Below, piece by piece: positions 1-8,699 of a DNA stretch of 64,000 nucleotides. A program made the position numbers and the translations under genes. The notes beneath the pieces are model-generated. The model was not told the origin of the DNA. It was given only the letters and a program-made list of their open reading frames with translations, and ran no database searches. Where the stretch lies: positions 1 to 64,000 of the forward strand of contig NZ_JAFBGA010000005.1 in the NCBI RefSeq assembly GCF_016909575.1, in the 5' to 3' direction. Within the stretch, counting starts at the first letter, position 1; each line of letters starts with the position of its first letter. Origin of the DNA: Streptomyces sp. HB132. GTDB taxonomy: Bacteria; Actinomycetota; Actinomycetes; Streptomycetales; Streptomycetaceae.

Positions 1-94
1 AGCCCGCTGGGCATCAGTCACCGACAACGGCGGAATCTTCGGACCGGGACGACTCATGAACAACCAACGACGAACCTGCGACTCAGGTCACTAG
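1..94 (-). mobile_element. IS630-family element, 5' end (continues out of window)
   Basis: The first 57 bases encode, on the minus strand, the first 19 residues of an IS630-type transposase starting MSRPGPKIPP. The start codon is at 55-57 and the gene continues past the left edge. The element appears to end near 90-94 in GGTCACTAG, consistent with IS630 insertion at TA. The same 94 bases recur at 1649-1742 in the same orientation with only a few differences. Whether this copy is intact cannot be judged from the window. Confidence 0.75.
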
Positions 95-204
95 GCCGTG
101 TCTGACAAGTGCTGCATGAGTGAGAGGGCTCTGATGTATCGGATGTGCGCTGGCCCCGTCGTGTGGGGGCAGGCTTGGACCGCTTTCGATGCGTGGCGGC
201 CGAT

Positions 205-591
205 CTAGAGGACGTGCACCATCAGCACGACACTGAGGGCAACTCCCACAAGGCCCGCCATGTCGTAGTGCTTCCAGAATGGTTTGCGGGAAGCGAGTGC
301 CGTCTCCGCGCGCCCAGGGGACATGGGGTCATAGAGGACTGCAACGCTGTCCCCTTCGCGGGTGCCGGCGGGGACGTGGTCTTCACCTGCACTGTGTGTC
401 CGCTTGACACCGTCTGGCGTCGTGTAGCTCAGAAGGAATTGCGGGCCGCCCTTCCCACGCCAATCACGATCGAAGCACCGAGCGATGACCTCGACGCCCC
501 GGGAACGAAGCGTCAGCCGTCGCCGCATCTGCCAGACCACGACCAGCAGTAGAAAGATTGCGACGCCGTCGTAAGCGATCGTGTCCTGCAC
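205..591 (-). CDS. DUF3592-like membrane protein
   Basis: About 128 residues starting at GTG 589-591; a TTG at 595-597 is an alternative, and the frame stays open to 636. A hydrophobic segment near the N-terminus and a second at the C-terminus flank a soluble middle containing LLSYTTPDGVKRTHSAG and VAVLYDPMSPGRAE. That is the usual DUF3592 layout of two membrane helices around a small beta domain. Function is unknown for the family. Upstream DNA is the decayed IS5 fragment, so the native promoter and perhaps the first codons may have been replaced. Confidence 0.55.
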   Translation of the reverse strand: MQDTIAYDGVAIFLLLVVVWQMRRRLTLRSRGVEVIARCFDRDWRGKGGPQFLLSYTTPDGVKRTHSAGEDHVPAGTREGDSVAVLYDPMSPGRAETALASRKPFWKHYDMAGLVGVALSVVLMVHVL

Positions 592-632
592 CCTCAAAGG
601 CCCCCCAGTTTCGCAGTGGCACTGGTGAGCAT

Positions 633-1245
633 TCAACCAGCCGTCGAGACCCTCCGGGGCTGCGTTACCGGCTCGCGAAGCCAGAGAATGAGTGAGGCGA
701 GCTGAAGCCCGGCGTGGTAGCGAGCGGCGAGCTTGTCGAAGCGGGGCGCGATCGCCCGGAACTGCTTGAGCCGGGCAAAGCAGCGTTCGACCACGTTGCG
801 GGTTTTGTAAAGCTCACGGTCGAAGGTCGGCGGTCTACCGCCCTTCGTCCCTCGCCGCAGGCGGTTGGCTTTCTGGTCGGCCCGCTCCGGGATCACGGCC
901 TGGATGCCCCGCCTGCGCAGGACTTGGCGGATCGCGCGGGTCGAGTACGCCTTGTCCGCGATGACCGCATCGGGTCTGCGGCGGGGCCGCTCGGCACCGG
1001 TCCGGGGCACCCTCAGCTCGTCCGTGACCGTGTCGAAGACGGTGGAATCGTTCACGTTGCCGGGTGTGCCTGCGACGGCCAGAGGCAGGCCCCGGCCGTC
1101 GCAGGCCAGATGGATCTTCGTGGTCAGCCCGCCGCGGAACCGGCCCAGCGCCTGGCCAGCCGACGCGCGTGCCGGATCTTCCAGTTCGTCCCCCGCCGCC
1201 GCCCCATTTTTCGCGCACCCGCGGCGTGCTGATGAGCCCGGTTGA
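633..1245 (-). pseudogene. IS5-family transposase, 3' part, frameshifted
   Basis: The C-terminal two thirds of an IS5-type DDE transposase is recognisable: NRAHQHAAGARK, GGLTTKIHLACDGRG, TPGNVNDSTVFD, IADKAYSTRAIR, and the C-terminal block RNVVERCFARLKQFRAIAPRFDK. A one-base slip at about 1195-1210, in a run of GGC repeats after ARK, shifts the first part out of frame with the rest. The N-terminus is missing and replaced by IS630 sequence at about 1245. The product cannot be functional. Confidence 0.8.
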
Positions 1246-1705
1246 TCGGGTCCGTGGACAGCTTGAACGTCTCAGACCGGTGCGGTGCAAGCGCGAACGC
1301 CCGCCAGATCCGTGAGATCGCCGACTGTGACATCCCCGTGGCTGCAGCCATCGATCTGGTCGACCAGTGGGTGGCGTTCTTCGGCCTCTCCTCAAGAGTC
1401 TTGACGATGACCCGCTCGACGTCCGCATCACTGATCTTCCTCGGGGCACCCGGCCGCGGTTCGTCGGACAGGCCGTCCAGACCCCGTTCGATGAACCGCC
1501 GCCGCCAGGTGCGGACCGTGTCCGCGGCAACATTCATCCGGCGGGACACCTCCAGGATCGAGTGTCCCTCCGCGCACTCCAACACGATCCTTGAGCGCTG
1601 AGCCAGAGCCTGGGCCGTCGTGCGACGACGCACCCAACCCTCCAGCACAGCCCGCTGAGCATCAGTCACCGACAACGGCGGAATCTTCGGACCCGGACGA
1701 CTCAT
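1246..1705 (-). pseudogene. IS630-family transposase, N-terminal part only
   Basis: Starts at ATG 1703-1705. About 150 residues of an IS630 transposase: helix-turn-helix region (ILEVSRRMNVAADTVRTWRRR), the RGLDGLSDEPRPGAPRKIS linker, and the second helical domain ending FKLSTDP. The DDE catalytic half is absent because IS5 sequence takes over at about 1245. The open frame runs about 40 residues into the IS5 DNA, making a chimeric ORF. The first 94 bp of the element duplicate positions 1-94. Confidence 0.8.
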
Positions 1706-1742
1706 AAACAACCAACGACGAACCTACGAGTCAGGTCACTAG
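1649..1742 (-). repeat. Second copy of the IS630 terminal segment (direct repeat of 1-94)
   Basis: Nearly identical to 1-94 and in the same orientation. It spans the transposase start and the element end in GGTCACTAG. Sequences diverge immediately outside (GCCGTG versus TTCTGA), which fixes the element boundary. The two copies bracket the DUF3592 gene and the IS5 fragment. Confidence 0.85.
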
Positions 1743-1854
1743 TTCTGAGCACCCCGGCGCCCGCGAACTGCTTGCCAACCTCGCCGAATACGCGCCGTGG
1801 GAAGGCAAGGGGGTTCGCAGCGCCAGCTGCGGCGCCAGCGGAGCGCCGCGCTGA
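1741..1854 (+). pseudogene. C-terminal tail of an unidentified protein cut by IS630
   Basis: Directly beyond the IS630 end an open frame encodes a 37-residue protein end beginning SSEHPGARELLANLAEYAPW, with strong GC3 and a TGA at 1852-1854. The abrupt start at the IS boundary suggests the remaining 3' end of a gene interrupted by the insertion. The HPGARELLANL pattern recalls C-termini of some secreted glycoside-hydrolase-associated domains, but this is too short to assign. Confidence 0.4.
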
Positions 1855-1884
1855 GCTCACCGCCCACAGCGACGACACCTCCGC

Positions 1885-3069
1885 TCACGGGGTGATGGGA
1901 TAACTGGCGCACAGCGCGTGGTCGATCAGGGCGCTGGCCGCGTTCTCCTGCTCCAGTATGTGCTCCGTGGTGTCGCCGCGGGCCTCGGACATGGAGACAA
2001 CAGCGCTTCGACGCCCGTCATCGGTGACGCCGTTCAGGGTGATGTAGCCGCCGTCCCCGCCCTCGTGGCTCCAGTAGGTTCCTCCGCATCCCAGGGGGCG
2101 TTCGACCAGGCCGAGCCCGTATCGGCCCCGGGGCCACAGCTGTTGGACCTTCGCGCTCACAGGGACGGTCTGCTTCATCTTGGCCAGTTGCCGGGCCGGT
2201 AGTAGGCGTCCGTCGAGCAGCGCCCGGAAGAAGCGGTTCTCGTCCCGAGTTGTCGTGACCCAGGAAAGGTTCGCGTAGTCCACCGGTATCTGGTCGGTGA
2301 CATTCACCCGGGAACGGGGTCCGAAGAGCTGGTAAGCCTGGGCGTGGGGCCGGGGCAGGGTGGGCGAGGTCCCCACCCAACGGGTCTGGTCGAGGCCCAG
2401 GGGGCGCAGGATGCGGTTTTTGATCTCTTGGTGAGCGGGGTGACCGGTGGCCATCTGGATAATCATGTCGAGCAGGACGTAGCCGGTGTTGGAGTATGCC
2501 CAGCCCTTGCCGGGCAGGAAGTCCTCCGGCTCATGGGCCATGGCGAGGTCGACCAACTGCTCGGGTTCGTAGATGTCGTGGCGCTGCTGGTAGTACTCCT
2601 TCGGCGTGGTGTAGCCGGGCAGGGCGTCCCGGATGCCGCCCGTGTGCTGAAGGAGGTGGCGGATGGTGATCTGGCTGCCGTCGTTGCCGTTGCCCCGCAC
2701 CACTCCGGGCAGCCAGTGGTCGACCGTGTCGTCCAGGTACAGCCTGCCCTCGGCTTCCAGTTGGAGGACCACGGTGGCAACCAGCGTCTTGGACGTGCTG
2801 GCCATGCGGAAGTAGCCGCCGGAGGAGACGGGGCGGCCGGTGTTCAGGTCGGCGGTACCGCTGGTGGCGACCGACTGCCGACCGTCAGGCGCTATCAAGC
2901 GGGCCTGCACACCGCTCACACCGAGGGCGTGGATCGCCCTGGTGTCCCGGCGTAACTGCTCCACAGGAGTGGGTCCGGCCGGCTGAGCGATGGCGGGGAC
3001 CACCTCGGCGGCGAGCAGCGTAGCGATACCGAGTGCCACGACCAGGTGTTTTCTCAGAGTCGAAGTCAT
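1885..3069 (-). CDS. Secreted serine hydrolase (beta-lactamase / DD-peptidase family)
   Basis: 394 residues. An N-terminal signal peptide (basic KH then LVVALGIATLLAA, cleavage after about residue 28) implies export. The class C beta-lactamase/DD-carboxypeptidase fold is shown by the SxxK motif STSK (about residues 91-94), the YSN motif within WAYSNTGY, and an HEGG in place of the KTG/HxG motif near residue 335. LLQHTGGI is also typical. The family comprises DD-carboxypeptidases, esterases and beta-lactamase-like enzymes; the exact substrate cannot be told. The gene stands alone. A TAGCGT hexamer six bases before the ATG could be a -10 box for a leaderless transcript. Confidence 0.9.
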   Translation of the reverse strand: MTSTLRKHLVVALGIATLLAAEVVPAIAQPAGPTPVEQLRRDTRAIHALGVSGVQARLIAPDGRQSVATSGTADLNTGRPVSSGGYFRMASTSKTLVATVVLQLEAEGRLYLDDTVDHWLPGVVRGNGNDGSQITIRHLLQHTGGIRDALPGYTTPKEYYQQRHDIYEPEQLVDLAMAHEPEDFLPGKGWAYSNTGYVLLDMIIQMATGHPAHQEIKNRILRPLGLDQTRWVGTSPTLPRPHAQAYQLFGPRSRVNVTDQIPVDYANLSWVTTTRDENRFFRALLDGRLLPARQLAKMKQTVPVSAKVQQLWPRGRYGLGLVERPLGCGGTYWSHEGGDGGYITLNGVTDDGRRSAVVSMSEARGDTTEHILEQENAASALIDHALCASYPITP

Positions 3070-3147
3070 GTCTGGACGCTAGTTTCGTCCCCACCGGGGC
3101 GCGATCCGGCGCACCCCAAGATCGGAACGGGGGATAACCCCCCAGCG
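3070..3147 (-). promoter_or_regulatory. Promoter/operator element of the serine hydrolase
   Basis: Read on the minus strand this block has an inverted repeat GGGGG-GTTAT-CCCCC, then TTGGGGTGCGCCGGATCG, CGCCCCGGTGGGGACG, and a TAGCGT hexamer followed by CCAGAC and the start codon. A closely related block lies on the plus strand at 23968-24046. The palindrome looks like an operator and TAGCGT like a -10 box, which would make the mRNA nearly leaderless. Motif resemblance only. Confidence 0.5.
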
Positions 3148-3657
3148 CGGGCCGTCTCCGGTCTGGTATCGGTCTGCCGAGCGCGGTGTGACGGTTCGCG
3201 AATCCAACACCACCGAGCGGTCCCGCCGTCAGACGGGGCCGCTCTCTTGTCGAAGGAGCCTCAACCTCGATCGTTTCCTTGGTCCGGACAAGGCCATGCG
3301 CCCTCAGGAGTTTCGCGACCGCGGGCGCCAGGTCGAAGTCGAGTACCTCCACGCTCACCTGCCGCGCGTCCTCAAGTCACCGGTCGGTACCCCGCACCAC
3401 CCACCCCGAGCAGGAGAACACCCGGTGATCTGCGGCGAACCCGCGACTTGGGCGTTCTGACACCTCCCACTCAGTGCGGAGAAGGCCCGTACCCCCAGGG
3501 CTTCGGCGTAGTCGACGGGTCCCCCGTTTTGTGATCATGCATGGCCGAGGAGGGTGAGGGGGTCAGCGGGCGTCGCGGCGGAGGCCGGCGGCGATGCTCT
3601 TGACGCCGCTCAGCCGGAGGGCGCTTTCCCCAAGACGAAACGCCCTGCAAGAGCGGG
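3148..3657. other. Non-coding or decayed stretch
   Basis: No convincing gene. On the minus strand, around 3260-3380, a short frame reads VSVEVLDFDLAPAVAKLLRAHGL with GC3-rich codons and may be the end of a lost gene. The rest shows no conserved motif, RNA gene or clear terminator. Confidence 0.4.
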
Positions 3658-5060
3658 TCACGGTTCGGGCGGAGCGGGCGCTCGGGGAAGGCTCCGCCGG
3701 AAGCACGCCCCGAGGTCGGAGGGGACGAGAGACAGCGTTCCTCGGTGGCGGTGGGCGAGTTCGCGGGCGATGGGGAGGCCGAGGCCGGTGCCCCCGCGGT
3801 CGCGGGAGCGGGCATCGTCGAGCCGGACGACGCGTTCGAAGACCCGCTCGGCGTCCTCTCCGGATACGCCCGGCCCGTCGTCGTGCACGGACAGGACGAC
3901 CTGCTCGTCCCGGTTCCGGACGTTGACCTGGACGCGGCTCGTGGCGTGGCGAGCGGCGTTGTCGACGAGGTTGCGCAGCAGTCGCCCGTGCTGCCGCGCA
4001 CGTACGCGGGCGCGGTGGTGTCCGCGGTGAGTGTCACCGGTCGGTCCGGCAGTTCGTACTGCTCGACCAGCAGGGAGACGAGAGCGGCCAGGTCCACGGT
4101 GCCGCTGCCGGTCGTCGGTGCGTGGGCGTCGAGGCGGGCGAGGAGCAGCAGGTCCTCGGCGAGGCTCCGGAGGCGTCCGGTCTGCCGTGCGGCGGTAGCG
4201 ACCGCACTGGGCCAGTCGCTGCGGTCCGGGTAGGCGAGCGCCACCTCCAGACCGGCCAGCAGGGTGGCGAGCGGGCTGCGCAGTTCGTGTGCGGCGTCCG
4301 CGACGAAGCGTCTCTGCCTGGCGGCGGCCTCGTCGAGGCGTTGCAGGGTGGTGTTGATGGTGGCGGCCAGGGCGGCGATCTCGTGGTGACACGCTCTCTC
4401 GGGTCGCCCGAGGTGACCGAGGCGGTGGCCGTACGGATCGCCTCCACCGGCCGCAGCGCCACCCGTACGGTGACGTAGGTGACAGCGGAGATCAGTACCA
4501 GGCTGACGAGTCCGGCCCGCAGCAGCAGAAGGTAGATGTTGTCGGTGATCGCCTCGGCCGTGTGGGGGAGCACGACCGCATGAACCCGCAGTGTGGCGTC
4601 CGGGGCGACGCCCAGGGCAGCCGCCTGCTCGGTGCTCAGTTCACCGGCCCAGATGTCGGCGAACAGGACCGGGTAGGTACCGCCGGACAGTTCGAAGCGG
4701 CCCACGGGCCCGTCGTCGCGGCGCTCCGGAATGCGGATGTAGCGTTGCGTGAAGTACCAGCCCGAATCGGTGTCGGTGGGCCCGGAGAGCGGGGGCAGTG
4801 CGGGCAGCACATGGGGGAACCCGGGGCGAGGACGTCCATGCCTCCTCCGGAGGCGACAGCTGTGCTGCGGCCGGTCGCGACGACCTCGTACGGTACGGCG
4901 CTTCTGCGGCGGCGATCCGGGTGCCCTGACGGTAGACGTCGCGGTGCAGCCACCAGCCGATGGCGACCAGGATGACGGCGGCGGTCGAGGCGACGACCAG
5001 GGCGGTACGGGCGCGTACGGACCGTGGCCACCCTACGCGTCGCGGCTCAGCCGTGTTCAC
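3658..5060 (-). pseudogene. Two-component sensor histidine kinase, multiply frameshifted
   Basis: Begins at GTG 5058-5060, overlapping the end of the response regulator. The first frame gives a transmembrane helix (ALVVASTAAVILVAIGWWL). It then slips near 4900 (YEVVATGRSTAVASGGGMD), again near 4825 to reach the extracytoplasmic part and second helix (LLLLRAGLVSLVLISAVTYVTV, then a HAMP-like region), again near 4390 to give the H-box/dimerisation region (AVATAARQTGRLRSLAEDLLLLARLD), and again near 4000 to give the N box and G boxes (LLRNLVDNAARHA, DDGPGV, GGTGLGLPIARELAHRHRGTL). All catalytic blocks survive but in three frames, so the kinase is dead unless the slips are sequencing errors. It would have been an EnvZ/OmpR-class partner of the adjacent regulator. 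Confidence 0.8.
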
Positions 5061-5727
5061 GGTCGCCCACCAGGCGGTAGCCGATACCTCGCACGGTCTG
5101 CACGGACCGCCGGTCGAACGCGGCGTCCACCTTCTTACGCAGGACGCTGACGCGCGCCTCCACCAGATTCGGATCCATGGCGTCATCAGGCCACGCGTGA
5201 TACAGCAGATCCGCTTTCGAGACCGCCTGGCCCGCCCGGCGGGCCAGCAGCTCCAGCACGGAGAACTCCCTCGGGGCGACCTCCACCCGCACCCCGGCCC
5301 GGCGGCAGACCCGGGCGGCGACATCCAACGACAGGTCACCCACGGCGAGCACGGGCGGGGCCACGGCGGCGGCTCGCCTGACCAGGGCCCGCAGCCGTGC
5401 AACCAGCACCAGGTACGAGAAGGGCTTGGCCAGGTAGTCATCGGCACCCGTGTCCAGAGCCTCCGCCTGGTCCCACTCCCCGTCCTTCGCGGTGAGCACC
5501 AGGATCGGAGTCGCGTTGCCCTCGCGGCGCAGCTGGGCGCAGACCTTGTAGCCGTTGAGGCCGGGCAGCATCAAGTCCAGGACGACCACGGCGTACTCAC
5601 CGGTCCTGGCCATCCACAGCCCCTGCCGACCGTCGTGGGCCAGGTCGACGCTGTAGCCCTCGGCGGTCAGACCGGTGTGCAGGGTCCGAGCGAGGTCCAC
5701 CTCGTCTTCGACCACCAGGATGCACAT
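5047..5727 (-). CDS. OmpR/PhoB-family response regulator
   Basis: 226 residues from ATG 5725-5727 (MCILVVEDE); the frame extends further upstream but homologues start here. The receiver domain occupies residues 1-115, with the acidic pair after ILVV, the phosphoacceptor Asp in VVVLDLMLPGLNG, and the conserved Lys in DDYLAKPFSYLVL. A winged-helix DNA-binding domain follows (about 130-222), with VEVAPREFSVLELLAR and VQTVRGIGYRLVG. It is intact although its partner kinase, translationally overlapping downstream, is frameshifted. It may therefore be an orphan or respond to another kinase. Target genes are unknown. Confidence 0.9.
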   Translation of the reverse strand: MCILVVEDEVDLARTLHTGLTAEGYSVDLAHDGRQGLWMARTGEYAVVVLDLMLPGLNGYKVCAQLRREGNATPILVLTAKDGEWDQAEALDTGADDYLAKPFSYLVLVARLRALVRRAAAVAPPVLAVGDLSLDVAARVCRRAGVRVEVAPREFSVLELLARRAGQAVSKADLLYHAWPDDAMDPNLVEARVSVLRKKVDAAFDRRSVQTVRGIGYRLVGDREHG

Positions 5728-5852
5728 GCCGTGGAGCCTCGCACAGGGCCGGGAGGGTTTCCTGATCGGCCGGTCAGGTCGGGTCAGCAACCGGTGACCA
5801 GGGGCCGGGCACCCTGGCGACGTCTCCACGCCGCCGAAAGGTTCCGTCGCCG

Positions 5853-6239
5853 ATGTCCCTCGATGTACGCGCCCCCGCCGCCACCGTGTCGGCTCCGGCC
5901 CGGCTGCTCTCCGGCCCGGTCAGAGCCCTGGTCATCATCGCACCCGCGTCACTGACCGCAGCTCTGGGACTCTGGGGCATCCGCAGGCAGAACACGATGT
6001 GGGGCGACGAAGCCGTCACCTACCAGCTCGCGCAACGCGAGCCGTCCCAGATATGGGACACGGTCCAGCAGGTCGACCTGGTCCACGCCCCCGATCCACA
6101 GGAGATGGCGAAAACAGACACCCTGGAGCGTCACTTTCGCGAGTACGCGACAACGCGGGTCAACGGAGCGCAGATCACTGTCTACGTCCGGGACCGCGAC
6201 CCGTCCCCGAAGGGCGGTCCTCCGGTGCAACGGTCCTGA
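5853..6239 (+). pseudogene. Membrane glycosyltransferase (GT39-like) with internal deletion
   Basis: 128 residues. The first 75 look like the start of a polytopic GT39/mannosyltransferase-type enzyme: a helix (ALVIIAPASLTAALGLWGI), then the first extracytoplasmic loop with the Asp-Glu pair in NTMWGDEAVTYQLAQRE, and IWDTVQQVDLVHA. The protein then jumps to what looks like the last 50 residues of such an enzyme (ERHFREYATTRVNGAQITVYVRDRD). The expected roughly 350 intervening residues and some ten membrane helices are missing, yet the frame is preserved. It is inactive as a transferase, though the ORF itself could still be translated. Confidence 0.6.
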
Positions 6240-6985
6240 GAGAAGAGGACCGTGCGCGATGACCACGACGACCGTGACCTCTGATGCTGTCGCGACCCCC
6301 TGGATGCCGCCGCGAAGCTGCGCCCGGCCCCGGGCTGTACCAACGGTGACGACCACGGGGAGTGGCACATCGAGGCCGACCTGGGCGTGTTGCGTGCTCT
6401 GGCCCAGCTGGCGCTCGCTCAGGACTCGGACGAGCTGGCCGCCCGTCTGGAGAGGCCCTCGCACCCGCTGTGTACGGAGCCGCCGCATGCCGTCCTGGCG
6501 CCGGGCGCCACGCCACAGCGGTGGTGTGGCACCCCGGTCGAGAAGGAGGCCAACCCGTGCGAGGATCACGTTCCTGAGCGCGCAGCTGAGCCGGGTCGCT
6601 GCGCCTGGGTGGGGTTCGGACTACGGGTGGGCGGATTCGGCCAGCCGTCGGATCCGCCGTGGAACAGCCGTATCGGGCGGTGATCGGTCCGAGCGGCTGC
6701 CGCGTGCGGCAGGGCGGTCATGCGCGACAAGAAGGTCTGCAACCGGGGCAAGTGCACGGTTCCCAGGCACCGGGAGGCCTCGGTAGTCGGCACCGGGAGG
6801 CCTCGGTAGTCGCAGGCCAGTGTCCACGCGCCGATGACCTTCCCGCTGGGGGCCTTCCACGCGCTGTTGGACGATCGTGTACCCGGCGCACCGCTCTGCT
6901 CGCCGCGCAGCTCCGCGCAGAGCGGACCCGGCGATGCCCTGTCACGGATGCCTTCACCAGATCGGTCAGGTGCCTGGGTGGGGTG
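6240..6985. other. Decayed stretch without a supported gene
   Basis: A plus-strand frame at about 6300-6470 reads EWHIEADLGVLRALAQLALAQDS with coding-like composition and may be a gene relic. A 23-bp tandem duplication lies at 6767-6812. Nothing else is recognisable. Confidence 0.4.
6767..6812. repeat. Tandem 23-bp duplication
   Basis: Two exact adjacent copies of a 23-base unit beginning GCACCGGGAGGCCTCGG, at 6767-6789 and 6790-6812, inside non-coding DNA. Likely a simple slippage duplication. Confidence 0.85.
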
Positions 6986-7171
6986 TCAGGAGTCGGGGTG
7001 CGCATCAGTCTGAAGCGTCCAAGCGGCCCCTGGGCAGCCTGCCGGGAGGGGCGGGAAGCGGTGCCCCTTCACGTCGGTACTCCAGTGATGGCCGGCGCCG
7101 CAGTCGCACTCATAGATTCCGCTCTCCGGCACGACCTCGCCCGGATGCCACGATGTCCGTTCCTCGCTCAT
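6986..7171 (-). CDS. Small conserved-looking protein, 61 residues
   Basis: Starts at ATG 7169-7171 (MSEERTSWHPGEVVPESG), preceded by AGGGAAC as a ribosome binding site. The middle contains IYECDCGAGHHWSTDVKGHRFPPLPAGC, where the PESGIY and KGHRFPP pieces resemble small Cys/Gly single-domain proteins built around a YxC turn and a (K)GxxFPPC motif. The cysteines (CDC and a later C) and histidines could bind a metal, but the standard CxxC pairs are absent. Function unknown. It stands alone among decayed DNA; the good start signal and coherent motif argue that it is real. Confidence 0.55.
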   Translation of the reverse strand: MSEERTSWHPGEVVPESGIYECDCGAGHHWSTDVKGHRFPPLPAGCPGAAWTLQTDAHPDS

Positions 7172-7584
7172 GTTCCCTGTGTACGACGCCCCGCCGCAGG
7201 GCGCGACTCCGGGAGCCCCCGGCATGCTGTGACCGGCGCGGAGTCGCACCCTGGAAAGATGAGTGCGCCGACAGTCGTTCACCACTTCTCCCCCACCGGC
7301 TTCGGCGGGTCACCATCCGCGGGCAGATCGCCGAACTCCCCTACGACGATCACGACGCTGCTCGCTGTCGTAGTGGCAGGACACCTGGGCACAATGCAGA
7401 TGTACCCCGCGCCGGACGGCGGCCAGGCGAGGCCGCTCCTAGCGCAGCGGGTGGCGCTCGTCGCGGAGATCCAGCTACTCAGGACTCGGAGCGCAGACCG
7501 GCGGACGCGTTGTGACGCCACCGCTCCGCAAGTTCAAGAAGCCCCCACGGGTACGAAGATATACACGAGCGCAGCGATCATTGA

Positions 7585-7800
7585 CGGCTGCACAGGCTCT
7601 CGGCAAGCCTCCAGGTCCTACTCCTGGCCCGATACGACATCACCGGACGCCTACGGCTGTTCGGGAAGATCACCCCGCTGAAACCTGGCCCGGCCCGGGA
7701 CATCGCCGACCACCTCCCGCAGATGGCCCCGGCCGCCCCTGGACCGGTGTCCCGGTCAGCGTGCCCTGGAACAGGCGCAACCCCCTTGCCGGTCCGGGTC
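7585..7800 (+). pseudogene. Relic of ATP-dependent DNA ligase C-terminal domain
   Basis: The plus frame from about 7588 reads VLLLARYDITGRLRLFGKI followed by TPLKPGPARDIADHL. This matches the OB-fold region of actinobacterial LigD/LigC-type ATP-dependent ligases (LLLGRYD..GRLR..GRTTPL). A shift to another frame near 7700 gives GRPWTGVPVSVPWN, matching the family block HPWTGxxFSxxWG. The upstream adenylation domain is absent. Confidence 0.5.
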
Positions 7801-8188
7801 GCCCCCTCCCGTGACAAGTCGGACGCGATCCGAAACCCTCGGCGGGAGTTCACGACCTGCCGGTCAGGGTGCTCACGGCCGCGCAACACGAAGGTCGCGA
7901 CGCAATCGGTGGTCTCCCTCTCCGGGGCGGACTCCAGCAGCTTCGACGCCCTCGGCGGACGCTGTCGGGGTGATGCTCCCGCTGTGGAAGTGGACCTCCA
8001 GGCCAGGATCCGAACCGGATACGAAGCCTGCTGCCGGCAAACCTGGGCCGACCTTCCCACGGAGGCCACCATTCGAATGATCGAGCAAGCCCTTCCGGTG
8101 GTTGCTGAGCGTATCGCGAAGCAAGCACACGTTCCTGGGGTACGACGACGTCGCAACGCGGATGCCGAAACCCTTGAGGAGATCGATC

Positions 8189-8473
8189 ATGCACGCAGCA
8201 GTCCGGCGATATGAGGGCGTGGCGGATCCGGCCGAAGCGGCACGCCTCGTCGCCGAGGGATTCGTACCGCTCGTACGTCAAGTCCCCGGATTTGTGGCCT
8301 ACTACTGGGTCGATGCCGGGAACGGGGTAATGCTCTCGACCAGCGTGTTCCAGGACCGTTCCGGCACCGAGGAATCCATCGAGCGGGCGGCGCGCTTCGT
8401 ACGCGACAACCTCGCTGCCCTCCTCCCCAACCCTCCCCAAGTCACCGCAGGCGAAGTCGTTGCCTCTGCATAG
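8189..8473 (+). CDS. ABM-superfamily small protein (antibiotic biosynthesis monooxygenase-like)
   Basis: 94 residues from ATG 8189, with GAGGAG about eight bases upstream. MHAAVRRYEGVADPAEAARLVAEGF, VPGFVAYYWVDAGNGVMLST and FQDRSGTEESIERAARFV follow the dimeric alpha/beta-barrel (ABM) pattern: a strand, a helix, PGF, and a strand ending in a conserved (D/E)R. Members are small oxygenases, heme-degrading or stress proteins, and many are of unknown function. It stands alone, with decayed DNA before it and an IS5 scrap after it. A frame on the opposite strand is a shadow. Confidence 0.7.
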   Translation: MHAAVRRYEGVADPAEAARLVAEGFVPLVRQVPGFVAYYWVDAGNGVMLSTSVFQDRSGTEESIERAARFVRDNLAALLPNPPQVTAGEVVASA

Positions 8474-8479
8474 CGGTGT

Positions 8480-8610
8480 CCGGGGCACGCAACCAGTTCC
8501 GGCACGCACATCCCGGACTCACCCATGACGATGTCGAAGACAGTGGAGTCATTGACATTTCCCGGCGTGACGACAACGGCCAGGGGCAGCAGTGGCGCGG
8601 CCGATGCCGG
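8480..8610 (-). mobile_element. IS5-family transposase scrap
   Basis: The minus strand reads LLPLAVVVTPGNVNDSTVFDIV, the central strand of an IS5 DDE transposase and similar to the fragment at 1030-1070. No flanking catalytic blocks or terminal repeats are visible. Confidence 0.65.
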
Positions 8611-8699
8611 ATGCGTCGCCAGTGACGAAGGCGCTTGCCGGTGAAGTCGTAGGTCGTGCTCACGCGTGTCACCCAGGGGTGTGAGGGCGAACGGGCGTT

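Noticed and set aside
835..1533. Possible 232-residue protein on the minus strand in a third frame
   Set aside because: It runs across both IS fragments in a frame that matches neither transposase; the composition is Arg/Gly/Pro noise.
6767..6812. Repeat as a CRISPR or iteron
   Set aside because: Two copies only, directly adjacent, no spacer and no associated genes.
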